NCBI RefSeq assembly: GCF_034931365.1 | Contig: NZ_JAYGII010000011.1 | Location: 1 to 64,000, forward strand | Origin: Natronospira elongata | Lineage (GTDB): Bacteria; Pseudomonadota; Gammaproteobacteria; Natronospirales; Natronospiraceae | Reading direction: 5' to 3' | DNA: 64,000 nt | Shown here: positions 44,897 through 53,177 of the stretch, piece by piece | How the letters are laid out: each line of letters starts with the position of its first letter | Position numbering within the stretch: the stretch's first letter is position 1 | The notes under the pieces: generated by a model | Databases searched by the model: none | What the model saw: only the letters and a program-made list of their open reading frames with translations | Told to the model about the DNA's origin: nothing | Position numbers and translations under genes: made by a program

Positions 44897-45181
44897 ATGC
44901 CGCATTCCATGCAAGGCAATCGCCTGTTGAGCGTGCTGGCCGCCGTTGGCGCAGTATTGCTGAGTATCCTGGCTTTTGTGGTCGGTGCGGTGGCCTTCGT
45001 CACTTTTGTGGGTCTGGCGATTATCGCTTTCGTGGTATTCCAGCTCCGCCTGTGGTGGCTGCGGCGCCGTGCCGCATCGGCTCGCCGCCGGCAGCGGTCG
45101 GAGGAATCGGCCACCCAGCCCCGGCGGGGCCGGGTGATTGACGGCGACTACCATCGCGACCCGCCTGATCGGGACGCCTGA
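44897..45181 (+). CDS. Small membrane protein of unknown function
   Basis: 94 residues from ATG 44897. One or two TM segments (about 12-52, LLSVLAAVGAVLLSILAF and FVTFVGLAIIAFVVFQLRLW), then a strongly basic cytosolic stretch and a tail with RVIDGDYHRD. This layout and the VI(D/E)G(D/E)Y tail are common in short proteobacterial membrane proteins without known role. The gene is divergent from the unknown 669-residue protein and 40 bases before ppa. Confidence 0.7.
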   Translation: MPHSMQGNRLLSVLAAVGAVLLSILAFVVGAVAFVTFVGLAIIAFVVFQLRLWWLRRRAASARRRQRSEESATQPRRGRVIDGDYHRDPPDRDA

Positions 45182-45221
45182 GTTTCCAATTCAATTCATC
45201 GTTTCAGTCCAGAGGTACCCA

Positions 45222-45857
45222 ATGGCTTCCAAGGATTTCTCCCAGTACCGCGCCCATCCCTGGCACGGGATTGAGGCAGGCCCGGATCTGCCCGGCACCA
45301 TCAACGTCTTCATCGAGATCACGCCCGCCGATCCCATCAAGTATGAGATCGACAAGGACACCGGTTATCTGGTGGTTGATCGGGTGCAGCGTACTTCCTC
45401 CCTGCCGCCGGCCGTCTATGGCCTGGTCCCGCGCACCTACTGCGGCAGCCGTGTGGCGGCGCTGACCGGCGACGGTCTGGAAGGGGACGGCGATCCCCTG
45501 GACGTGGTCATCTTCAGCGAACGCCCCATCGGTCAGGCTGACGTGCTGGCCGAAGCCAAGGTGGTGGGTGGCCTGTGCACCGTGGACAAGGGTGAAGCCG
45601 ACGACAAGATCGTGGCGGTGCTCCCCAGCGACCGGGTCTACGGCGGCATCGAGGATATCTCCGAACTGCCGGAGGTCTTCGTCGAGCGTCTGCGTCACTA
45701 CTTTGAGACCTACAAGTGGCTGCCCGGCATGGACAAGTCTCCCTGCGTTGTCAACAGCATCTATGGCCGTGACCAGGCTCACAAGGTTGTGGAAGCGGCT
45801 CTCGCCGACTACCGCGAGCTGGTGGGAGAGGACGCTGCCAAGGCCGCTAACGGCTGA
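45222..45857 (+). CDS. ppa: Inorganic pyrophosphatase (family I)
   Basis: 211 residues from ATG 45222. Hydrolyses pyrophosphate in the cytosol. The family I signature GDGDPLDVVIFSE is present, with upstream YEIDKDTGYLVVDRV (metal and substrate residues) and later HYFETYKWLPGM. It is a little longer than the 175-residue E. coli enzyme and more like the 200+ forms of other proteobacteria. A long bidirectional terminator follows. Confidence 0.96.
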   Translation: MASKDFSQYRAHPWHGIEAGPDLPGTINVFIEITPADPIKYEIDKDTGYLVVDRVQRTSSLPPAVYGLVPRTYCGSRVAALTGDGLEGDGDPLDVVIFSERPIGQADVLAEAKVVGGLCTVDKGEADDKIVAVLPSDRVYGGIEDISELPEVFVERLRHYFETYKWLPGMDKSPCVVNSIYGRDQAHKVVEAALADYRELVGEDAAKAANG

Positions 45858-45880
45858 TCCGCGAGCCGGTTTCCGGATGG

Positions 45881-45918
45881 CATGAAAAAAGCCCGGCAAC
45901 CGCCGGGCTTTTTTCATG
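45881..45918. terminator. Bidirectional terminator between ppa and the suf-linked gene
   Basis: A 17-bp perfect palindrome (CATGAAAAAAGCCCGGC / GCCGGGCTTTTTTCATG) with a 4-nt loop. GC core plus T run in both directions. It ends ppa on plus and the suf operon on minus. Confidence 0.95.
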
Positions 45919-45939
45919 GTGTCATTATTATTGGCTGGA

Positions 45940-46578
45940 TCAATCGGTGTCTTCGTCGCCCTCGGGCTCATCAGACCCCTGGAAGCAGAGCATTTCGGCT
46001 TGCTCAAATCCCGCCAGAATGGGGCCGGTGTGGAGCCGCAGGCCGTTGCTGATGTCGTCGCCCTGAAAGTGGAGGGTGCCGGCTTCGTCAAGAAAGATAG
46101 AGATGGCGTCATTGGCAAGCGGGGAGGCCACCAGATTACTGGCCGGGCGCCAGTAAACATCGTCGGTGAATACGCCCAGGTATTCCTCGTCGTCATAGCG
46201 AGCCTGCAGCCGAACCCAGGACAAGCCATCTGATGGCGTGCCCTCGATTCGCAGATCAATCGCCACCCGATCCTGTACGGCCAATAATTCCCCGCGCAGG
46301 CTCCCGTCATACTCCTGGATCACCAGGTAGCCCTCGGGGCGGGGAATGGAGCGAAAGGCCGGGTCTCTATATCGATTGGCATCCAGTTCCGCCGCGGATT
46401 CAGGCCAGTCGGCATGGCCTTCAGCCTGGGTGTCCGCGTTGAAAGGCTGCCCTTCCAGCCAGGTGGCATTGTCACAGACGACCATGATTGGCCATTCGTC
46501 TGACTCCGATGCCACGACCGAGCCTGCGAGCAGGAACGAGAGAGTAAAGCCCAGAGCCTGGAGTATGGGATATGGCAT
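45940..46578 (-). CDS. Secreted acidic protein of unknown function at the end of the suf operon
   Basis: 212 residues from ATG 46578, giving signal peptide MPYPILQALGFTLSFLLAGS cut near VASES; an in-frame ATG at 46635 is six bases after the sufT stop but spoils the signal. No family recognised. The mature protein is acidic and has two cysteines far apart (MVVCDNATW and EMLCFQGSD) that could form a disulfide. The middle has beta-rich sequence (YLVIQEYDGSLRGELLAVQD, WVRLQARYDDEEYLGVF). Position suggests cotranscription with suf genes, but a periplasmic role in Fe-S assembly is not expected, so the link may be only transcriptional. Confidence 0.65.
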   Translation of the reverse strand: MPYPILQALGFTLSFLLAGSVVASESDEWPIMVVCDNATWLEGQPFNADTQAEGHADWPESAAELDANRYRDPAFRSIPRPEGYLVIQEYDGSLRGELLAVQDRVAIDLRIEGTPSDGLSWVRLQARYDDEEYLGVFTDDVYWRPASNLVASPLANDAISIFLDEAGTLHFQGDDISNGLRLHTGPILAGFEQAEMLCFQGSDEPEGDEDTD

Positions 46579-46640
46579 GGCGGCTTGGCTGCAAGTCTCT
46601 CCTCGTTGGGCGAGCTGGGCTTGAGTATTCTGCATGGGGC

Positions 46641-47189
46641 CTAGAGCATTCCCGTTTGCAGTTTGGCCTCGTCGGACATCATGTCCCGATGCCAGGGCGG
46701 GTCGAAGACCAGTTCCACATTGGCTTTTTCAATCTGGGTGATGCGTTCCAGCTTCTGTTGCACGTCAGCGGCAAGGACATCGCCCATGCCGCAGCCGGGG
46801 GCGGTGAGGGTCATTTGCACATTGACGTGATAACGGCTGTTGCCAATGGGGGTCAGGTCACACTGATAAACCAGACCCAGGTCCACAATATTGATGGGGA
46901 TCTCGGGGTCGTAGCAGGTGGCCATGCGCTCCCAGCAGAACTTTTCCAGTTCTTCCTCGCTGGCATCCGCATCCAGCTCCGGCTCCTGCTCGGGTTCGAT
47001 GCCGAGTGCATCCGCATCGTGACCCCCAATGCGGGCCATGTTGCCGGACACATAGACGGTATAGCTGCCACCCAGGGCCTGGGCGATGACCACTTCGGTG
47101 TTCTCCGGAATCACGACCCGGCTGCCGGAAGGGATGAGTACCGCTTCGCAGTCTCTGGTCAGGGCAATGGGATCACCACGGGTATACAT
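46641..47189 (-). CDS. sufT: Fe-S assembly protein SufT
   Basis: 182 residues. A DUF59/MIP18-like domain at about 85-170 (MATCYDPEIPINIVDLGLVY, TLTAPGCGMGDVLA with the conserved Cys, VFDPPWHRDMMSDEA), preceded by a SufT N-terminal extension of ~80 residues (VVIPENTEVVIAQALGGSYT). SufT aids Fe-S cluster transfer or maturation in bacteria. It lies 15 bases downstream of sufU in the suf operon. Confidence 0.94.
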   Translation of the reverse strand: MYTRGDPIALTRDCEAVLIPSGSRVVIPENTEVVIAQALGGSYTVYVSGNMARIGGHDADALGIEPEQEPELDADASEEELEKFCWERMATCYDPEIPINIVDLGLVYQCDLTPIGNSRYHVNVQMTLTAPGCGMGDVLAADVQQKLERITQIEKANVELVFDPPWHRDMMSDEAKLQTGML

Positions 47190-47204
47190 TGGCAGTGAGC
47201 TCCT

Positions 47205-47648
47205 TTATTCCGTCGTGGCCAGGTCTTCACCCTGCAAGGCCGCATGCAGGGTATGCCAGCACAAGGTGGCGCATTTCACTCTTGAGGGGTAGGCTTTGAC
47301 ACCCTCAAGGGCTGCCAGTTTCCCCAGTGCTTCGGTGTCTATATCCTCACCCTTGCCGGTGAGCAGATCATGCATCTGCCCAAACAGCGTTTCTGCTTCC
47401 TCGGCCGGCTTGCCCTTGAGGCGCTCGGTGAGCAGGGAGGCGGAAGCCATGGAAATGGCGCAGCCGGAACCTTCAAAGGCAACATCCTCGATCACGCCAT
47501 CCTTTTCGACCACATAAAGCTTGAGCTTGTCTCCGCACAGGGGGTTGTAGCCCTCGCTCACTCGCGTGGGGTTCTCAATGCGGCGGAAATTGCGCGGTCG
47601 CCGGTTATGGTCGACGATAATTTCGTGATAGAGGTCTTTGAGGTCCAT
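47205..47648 (-). CDS. sufU: SufU-type zinc-dependent sulfur transfer/scaffold protein
   Basis: 147 residues. Has the three conserved cysteines and the Asp that bind zinc in SufU: NPLCGDKLKL, EGSGCAISMASASLL and VKCATLCWHTL. The extra ~18 residues before the last Cys (ALGKLAALEGVKAYPSRV) separate SufU from IscU. SufU takes the persulfide from SufS, the job SufE does in E. coli. No sufE or sufA gene is in the operon. Confidence 0.94.
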   Translation of the reverse strand: MDLKDLYHEIIVDHNRRPRNFRRIENPTRVSEGYNPLCGDKLKLYVVEKDGVIEDVAFEGSGCAISMASASLLTERLKGKPAEEAETLFGQMHDLLTGKGEDIDTEALGKLAALEGVKAYPSRVKCATLCWHTLHAALQGEDLATTE

Positions 47649-47663
47649 TTGCTGTTATCCCCT

Positions 47664-48920
47664 TCAAGCCAGCAATTCGCGCGCCCGGACGAGGGCGTCG
47701 GCGAGGGTGTCGATTTCTTCCAGGGTGTTGTAGAAGGCCATGGATGCCCGGGCCGTCGCTGGCAGCCCCAGTTTCTCCATCAGCGGCATGGCACAGTGAT
47801 GGCCGGCGCGGATGGCCACCCCTTCACTGTCCAGAATGGTGCCCAGGTCGTGCGGGTGGACGCCATCCACCACGAAGGACACCACCGCAGCCTTTTGCTC
47901 GGCTGTGCCGATGAGTGTTACCCCCGGTGTTTCCGAGAGACGGCGGGTGGCATGTTCCAGTAGACGGTGTTCCCAGTCGCCAATGGCATCCAGGCCAATG
48001 GACTCCATATAATCCGCCGCCGCGGCCAGTCCAATGGCGCCGGCAATATTGGGTGTGCCGGCTTCAAACTTGTGCGGCACATCGTTCCAGACGCTGCGTT
48101 CAATGCTCACCATCTTGATCATCTCGCCACCACCCTGCCAGGGCGGCATCTCGGTAAGCAGCTCCTTGCGTGACCAGAGGGCGCCAATGCCGGTGGGGCC
48201 GTACATCTTGTGCCCCGAGAACGCATAGAAGTCACAGCCCAGGGCCTGAACATCCACCGCCATATGCGGCGTCGCCTGGGCACCATCCACCAGTACGGGC
48301 ACGCCGAAGGCATGAGCGCGTTCAACCAGATGCTTGACCGGATTGATGGTGCCCAGGGCATTGGACACATGGCCCACCGCAAACAGCCGCGGTCGACGGC
48401 TGATCAGGGCTTCAAAACTCTCCAGATCCAGTTCGCCGCGCTCATTGACTTCCACCGCGCGCAGGGTGGCGCCGGTCTGCTCACAAACCAGTTGCCAGGG
48501 CACGATGTTGGAGTGGTGGTCCAGTTCCGTGACCAGAATCTCATCACCCGGTTCCAGGCGAGGGCGGGCCCAGCTTTGGGCCACCAGATTGATTGCCTCG
48601 GTGGTGCCGCGCAGGAAGATCAGTTCCTCGGTGGCCGAGGCATTGATGAAGTCCGCCATGCGTTCCCGTGCCGATTCATAGGCAGCAGTCGCGCGCTCGG
48701 CCAGGGTATGAACACCACGGTGGATATTGGCATTGTCACGACGGTAGTACTCGGCCACGGCGTCGATGACCTGGCGTGGCTTTTGTGCCGTCGCGGCATT
48801 ATCCAGATAACAGAGCGCCTTATCCTGAACTGTCTGATCCAGGATGGGAAAGTCCGCCCGGATTGCAGAGAGATCCAGGGGGCTGTCGCTTTCGCTCAAC
48901 TTCTCCGGTGCAGTACTCAT
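47664..48920 (-). CDS. sufS: Cysteine desulfurase SufS
   Basis: 418 residues, PLP enzyme that takes sulfur from cysteine to feed Fe-S assembly. PLP Lys in FSGHKMYGPTG (about residue 235), the catalytic Cys in AIRAGHHCAMPLMEKLG (about 370), and group II features. It overlaps sufD by 4 bp and is 15 bp upstream of sufU. Confidence 0.97.
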   Translation of the reverse strand: MSTAPEKLSESDSPLDLSAIRADFPILDQTVQDKALCYLDNAATAQKPRQVIDAVAEYYRRDNANIHRGVHTLAERATAAYESARERMADFINASATEELIFLRGTTEAINLVAQSWARPRLEPGDEILVTELDHHSNIVPWQLVCEQTGATLRAVEVNERGELDLESFEALISRRPRLFAVGHVSNALGTINPVKHLVERAHAFGVPVLVDGAQATPHMAVDVQALGCDFYAFSGHKMYGPTGIGALWSRKELLTEMPPWQGGGEMIKMVSIERSVWNDVPHKFEAGTPNIAGAIGLAAAADYMESIGLDAIGDWEHRLLEHATRRLSETPGVTLIGTAEQKAAVVSFVVDGVHPHDLGTILDSEGVAIRAGHHCAMPLMEKLGLPATARASMAFYNTLEEIDTLADALVRARELLA

Positions 48921-50260
48921 TGTTCCACGGACTCCAGGTCATCCAGCCGGCCTTCGCCGGAGACGCGGTTGACCACCAGGTGATCAAGCCATTCCCGAAT
49001 TTCGCTCAGGCCCATGCGTTCAATGACCGATTCCGCAAAGGCGAAGGTCAAAAGGTCACGGGCCTTGTCGGCATCGATGCCCCGCGAGCGCAGATAGAAG
49101 AGGGCATCCGGGTCCAGTTGCCCGATGGTGGCACCGTGAGAGCAGGCCACGTCATCGGCATAGATCTCCAGTTCCGGCTTGGTGTCCACTTCCGCCAGTT
49201 TGCTCAGCAGCAGATTGTCGTTCTTCTGGCCGGCATCAATCTTCTGGGCATTCTTGTGGACCACGACACGGCCATTGAATACGGCACGGCCACGGCCCGC
49301 CATCACGCCTTTGTAGGTCTCATCACTGATGGTGTGAGGGGCGGCATGGTCCACGCAGGTGTGGTTGTCCACATGCTGGCGGTCATTGACCAGATACAGA
49401 CCATTCAGCACCGCCTCCGCACCTTCCTCGGCGAGTCGGGCATTGATGTCATGCCGGACCAGGGCCCCGCCCAGGTTGACGTTATGGCTGACGTAGCGAC
49501 TGTCACGGGCCTGGTGCACATGGATGCCACCAATGTGATAACCCGCCGTGGACTGGCGCTGGAGCAGATAATGTTCGAGGCGGGACTGAGCGCCCAGGGA
49601 GATTTCACTGACCACGTTGTTGAAGTTGGCCGCTTCATCCAGGCCCACATGGTGCTCGATCACCGTTGCCTCGCTGCCCTGTGCCATCTGCACCAGTACG
49701 CGGGGATGAAAGACAAAGGCCTCATCACCCGGTACCGACAGGAACAGCAATTCAATGGGTGTCTTGCACTGCACGTTGGCAGCCACCTCTACCAGCGCCC
49801 CGTCGGCCACGAAGGCGTTGTTCAGGGCAGTAAAGGGGGTGTAGTCAAGACCGGACTGTCGACTCAGGCGTGCCTGCAGATTCTCCGGTTCGCGCTCCAT
49901 GGCATCAGCGATGGAGCGAACAGTGACGCCCTCGGGCAAGCCACTGATATCGGAAAGTCCGGCCTGATAACGGCCGTTGACGAATACCAGCCGGGCGGCA
50001 TCAAGCCCCGGTACCCGGGCTTCGTCCAGGCGATCAGCCGGCACCGTGGTGCTGCCCGGCAGGGCGAAGCGACCCTCGGTGATGGGGCGCAGACTGGTGT
50101 ACTTCCAGTCTTCGTCCTTCTGCGTTGGCAGGCCCTGTTCACGAAACCGGGCCAGGGCGTCACGGCGCAGGGTGGACAGCCAGCCCTGTCCGGGGAGCTC
50201 GTCCACCGCCCGGTCGAATTGGGTCAGGAAGTTGTAGCGTGCAGTATCCTCGCCACTCAT
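48917..50260 (-). CDS. sufD: Fe-S cluster assembly protein SufD
   Basis: 447 residues. SufB/SufD family beta-helix core: EHYLLQRQSTAGYHIGGIHV, VDHAAPHTISDETYKGVMAG, VVHKNAQKIDAGQKNDNLLL, DDVACSHGATIGQLDPDALF with the His used in cluster building. Partner of SufB and SufC. Overlaps sufC by 4 bp and sufS by 4 bp. Confidence 0.97.
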   Translation of the reverse strand: MSGEDTARYNFLTQFDRAVDELPGQGWLSTLRRDALARFREQGLPTQKDEDWKYTSLRPITEGRFALPGSTTVPADRLDEARVPGLDAARLVFVNGRYQAGLSDISGLPEGVTVRSIADAMEREPENLQARLSRQSGLDYTPFTALNNAFVADGALVEVAANVQCKTPIELLFLSVPGDEAFVFHPRVLVQMAQGSEATVIEHHVGLDEAANFNNVVSEISLGAQSRLEHYLLQRQSTAGYHIGGIHVHQARDSRYVSHNVNLGGALVRHDINARLAEEGAEAVLNGLYLVNDRQHVDNHTCVDHAAPHTISDETYKGVMAGRGRAVFNGRVVVHKNAQKIDAGQKNDNLLLSKLAEVDTKPELEIYADDVACSHGATIGQLDPDALFYLRSRGIDADKARDLLTFAFAESVIERMGLSEIREWLDHLVVNRVSGEGRLDDLESVEQ

Positions 50261-51012
50261 GCTTCAGCCGCCTCCTTCTGGACCCCTTCGTAGCCGTCGC
50301 GCTCAAGCTCAAGGGCCAGGTTCTTGTCACCGGTCTTGATAATCCGACCACCAGACAGCACATGCACCTTGTCGGGCTCCACGTAGTTCAGCAGTCGCTG
50401 GTAGTGGGTGACCATCACGAAGGCGCGCTCAGGGTCGCGCATCTGGTTGATACCCTCGGCAACCACCTTGAGGGCATCGATATCCAGGCCGGAGTCGGTT
50501 TCATCGAGAATGGCCAGCGTGGGTTCCAGTACCTGCATCTGGAAGATTTCATTGCGCTTCTTCTCGCCACCGGAGAAGCCTTCATTGACGCTGCGGCGGA
50601 TGAAGCTTTCATCCATGCCCATGCGCTTCATCTTCTGCTTGACCAGCATCAGGAAGTCGGCGGAATCAATGGGCTCCTCGCCGCGATGTTCGCGAATGGC
50701 GTTGAGCGCAGCCTTCAGCAGGTAGACATTGTTGACGCCAGGAATTTCCACCGGGTACTGGAAGGCCAGGAAAACACCTTCATGGGCCCGTTCCTCGGGT
50801 TCCATCTCAAGCAGATCCTTGCCGTTCCAGGTGGCGCTGCCCTCGACGACCTCGTAGTCGCCCCGGCCGGCGAGAATATGGGCGAGAGTGCTCTTGCCGG
50901 AGCCATTGGGGCCCATGATGGCGTGCACTTCGCCGGGCTTCACTTCCAGGTTCAGCCCGCGCAGGATTTCCTTGCCTTCTACATTGACCTTGAGGTTTTC
51001 AATCTTAAGCAT
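50257..51012 (-). CDS. sufC: Fe-S cluster assembly ATPase SufC
   Basis: 251 residues, ABC ATPase without a transport role. Walker A GPNGSGKSTLAHILAG, signature FSGGEKKRNEIFQM, Walker B LAILDETDSGLDIDAL. The Suf-specific insert GREPEERAHEGVFLAFQYPV-like (EPEERAHEGVFLAFQYPVEI) is clear. It drives shape change of the SufBCD complex. 47 bp separate it from sufB. Confidence 0.97.
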   Translation of the reverse strand: MLKIENLKVNVEGKEILRGLNLEVKPGEVHAIMGPNGSGKSTLAHILAGRGDYEVVEGSATWNGKDLLEMEPEERAHEGVFLAFQYPVEIPGVNNVYLLKAALNAIREHRGEEPIDSADFLMLVKQKMKRMGMDESFIRRSVNEGFSGGEKKRNEIFQMQVLEPTLAILDETDSGLDIDALKVVAEGINQMRDPERAFVMVTHYQRLLNYVEPDKVHVLSGGRIIKTGDKNLALELERDGYEGVQKEAAEA

Positions 51013-51059
51013 GTCTTGTTACCTGTCTTTGAATTCGTGATCGCCAGGGGCAGGGCGTA

Positions 51060-52520
51060 TCAGCCCACCGCACCTTCGAGAGTGATGCCCAGCAGTGCTT
51101 CAGCTTCCACCGCAAACTCCATGGGCAGCTCCTTGAAGACTTCCTTGCAGAATCCGTTGACGATCATGTTGACCGCATCTTCTTCGGAGATGCCGCGCTG
51201 CCGGCAGTAGAAAAGCTGGTCCTCGCTCACCCGCGAGGTAGTGGCTTCATGTTCCACCTGGGCGCTGTTGTTGCGTGCCTCGATGTAGGGGAATGTATGG
51301 GCCCCACAACGGTCGCCGATAAGCAGGGAGTCGCACTGGGTGTAGTTGCGTGCGCCATCCGCCTTGGGGGTGATCCGGACCAGGCCGCGATAGCTCTGAT
51401 CGCCCTGCATGGCCGAGATGCCCTTGGAGATGATCGTGCTGCGGGTGTTCTTGCCGATATGGATCATCTTGGTCCCGGTATCGGCCTGCTGGTGGTTGCT
51501 GGTCACCGCCACTGAGTAGAACTCACCCACGGAATCGTCGCCCCGCAGAATGCAGCTGGGATACTTCCAGGTAATGGCGGAACCGGTCTCCACCTGGGTC
51601 CAGGTGATCTTGGAGCGGTCGCCACGACAGTCGCCACGCTTGGTGACGAAGTTGTAGATGCCGCCGACGCCATTCTCGTCACCGGGGTACCAGTTCTGCA
51701 CCGTGGAGTATTTGATGGTGGCATCATCCAGGGCCACCAGTTCCACCACGGCCGCGTGCAGTTGATTCTCGTCGCGCTGCGGCGCGGTGCAGCCTTCCAG
51801 ATAGGAAACACTGGCACCTTCTTCCGCCACGATCAGGGTGCGCTCGAACTGCCCGGTGTTGGAGGCATTGATGCGGAAGTAGGTGGACAGCTCCATGGGG
51901 CACTTCACACCCTTGGGCACGAAGACGAAGGAGCCATCGGTGAATACCGCCGAGTTGAGCGCGGCAAAGAAGTTGTCCTTCAGGGGAACGACGGTTCCCA
52001 GATACTTCTGTACCAGCTCGGGGTATTTTTGCACCGCTTCCGAGAAGGAGCAGAAAATCACCCCGGCCTCATGGAGCTTTTCCTTGAAAGTGGTGGCCAC
52101 CGACACCGAGTCAAACACGGCGTCCACGGCAACCCCGGCCAGTTGCTCCTGCTCGTGTAGGGGGATGCCGAGCTTCTCGTAGGTCTCGAGCAGCTTGGGG
52201 TCCACCTCGTCCAGGCTCTTGGGGGCCTCGGCCTCGATCTGCTCCTTGCTCTTGGGCGCGGAGTAATAGGAGATGGACTGATAATCAATGGGCGGATGCT
52301 TGACCTTGGCCCAGCTCGGGTGCTTCATCTCCGTCCAGGCACGGTAAGCCTTGAGCCGCCATTCCAGCAGCCACTCGGGCTCCTCCTTCTTGGCGGAGAT
52401 ATGACGAATGACGTCCTCGTCCAGACCGGGGGGCAGGGTGTCCTGCTCGATGTCGGTAACCCAGCCGTGTTTGTATTCGCGGCTGACGAGTTCGTCCATT
52501 TCCTTCTGATTGGTGGCCAT
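51060..52520 (-). CDS. sufB: Fe-S cluster assembly protein SufB
   Basis: 486 residues, the scaffold core of SufBC2D. Conserved segments: PVPLKDNFFAALNSAVFTDG-like region, SYLEGCTAPQRDENQLHAAV, NFVTKRGDCRGDRSKITWTQ, TRSTIISKGISAMQG, and the C-terminal FYCRQRGISEEDAVNMIVNG with the cluster-related Cys. GGGAGG lies nine bases before the ATG. First structural gene after the regulator. Confidence 0.97.
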   Translation of the reverse strand: MATNQKEMDELVSREYKHGWVTDIEQDTLPPGLDEDVIRHISAKKEEPEWLLEWRLKAYRAWTEMKHPSWAKVKHPPIDYQSISYYSAPKSKEQIEAEAPKSLDEVDPKLLETYEKLGIPLHEQEQLAGVAVDAVFDSVSVATTFKEKLHEAGVIFCSFSEAVQKYPELVQKYLGTVVPLKDNFFAALNSAVFTDGSFVFVPKGVKCPMELSTYFRINASNTGQFERTLIVAEEGASVSYLEGCTAPQRDENQLHAAVVELVALDDATIKYSTVQNWYPGDENGVGGIYNFVTKRGDCRGDRSKITWTQVETGSAITWKYPSCILRGDDSVGEFYSVAVTSNHQQADTGTKMIHIGKNTRSTIISKGISAMQGDQSYRGLVRITPKADGARNYTQCDSLLIGDRCGAHTFPYIEARNNSAQVEHEATTSRVSEDQLFYCRQRGISEEDAVNMIVNGFCKEVFKELPMEFAVEAEALLGITLEGAVG

Positions 52521-52568
52521 GATTAGCCTCCCGTCGGGGAACCAATGTAAAAAATTATCCGGATCTGA

Positions 52569-53042
52569 TCAGGCGCCGGTCTTAGCATCCGTTTCGCCTG
52601 CTTTGCTGCCGGGCGGTCTCGGAAACCACTGCAGCGGAATTTCGGGTGTGAGCAATTCCTCCAGGGTGATGCCTTCCAATGTCCGGCGGATCACCGAATT
52701 GATCTTCTGCCAGCCCTGGCCGACACCGCAGATGGATTCCAGGCTGCAATCGCCGTCCTCGTGGCTGCACTCGGTCACCGCCACCGGTCCCTCGATGGCG
52801 TCAATGATGTTGGCGGCGCTGATTTCCCGTGCCGGCCGGGCCAGGGCATAGCCGCCGGCGGCGCCGCGGGTGCTGCTCACCAGACCCTCCCGGGCCAGGG
52901 CCTTGAGCACCTTGCTGACGGTGGGGCCGGCCAGACCGGTTTGCTCGGCCACTTCCGCGGCGGAATGGCGGCTTTCACCGTGCCGGGCCAGGTGGGCCAG
53001 CACCAGTGTGGCGTAGTCTGTCAGGCGGCTGAGCTTGAGCAT
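52569..53042 (-). CDS. Rrf2-family SUF regulator (IscR-like)
   Basis: 157 residues. N-terminal winged helix (SRLTDYATLVLAHLARHGES, LAGPTVSKVLKALAREGLVS, STRGAAGGYALARP) then three cysteines, ECSHEDGDCSLESIC, that could hold a [2Fe-2S] cluster as in IscR. It heads the suf operon, 48 bp before sufB. A palindrome matching the IscR type 1 site lies over its own promoter, so feedback repression by the holo form is expected. Confidence 0.93.
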   Translation of the reverse strand: MLKLSRLTDYATLVLAHLARHGESRHSAAEVAEQTGLAGPTVSKVLKALAREGLVSSTRGAAGGYALARPAREISAANIIDAIEGPVAVTECSHEDGDCSLESICGVGQGWQKINSVIRRTLEGITLEELLTPEIPLQWFPRPPGSKAGETDAKTGA

Positions 53043-53064
53043 CTGGACTGCCTCCGGAGAATGT

Positions 53065-53079
53065 GGACTATTTTAGTCC
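53065..53079. promoter_or_regulatory. IscR/Rrf2-type operator upstream of the suf operon
   Basis: GGACTATTTTAGTCC is a perfect 6-3-6 palindrome. Read on the minus strand, CGGACTAAAATAGTCC fits the IscR type 1 core GACTRWWWYAGTC at every position. It covers the -10 of the operon promoter and lies 22 bases before the regulator's start codon. Confidence 0.8.
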
Positions 53080-53098
53080 GAATTGAATTGACGGGCAA
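53070..53098 (-). promoter_or_regulatory. Predicted sigma-70 promoter of the suf operon
   Basis: On the minus strand TTGCCC (53093-53098) and TAAAAT (53070-53075) are separated by exactly 17 bases. The -10 box lies inside the palindromic operator, the right place for repression. GGAGG follows before the ATG. Confidence 0.7.
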
Positions 53099-53177
53099 GC
53101 CACTGGCCTTCTTCCGGGCGGCCGGAGTGCTATCATGCCCCGCCCATCAACCCAGGCAATGACCTAGAGACGCGCGG

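Noticed and set aside
48776..50293. 505-codon open frame opposite sufD
   Set aside because: Shadow of sufD; no recognisable domains and no promoter or ribosome binding site that I could support.
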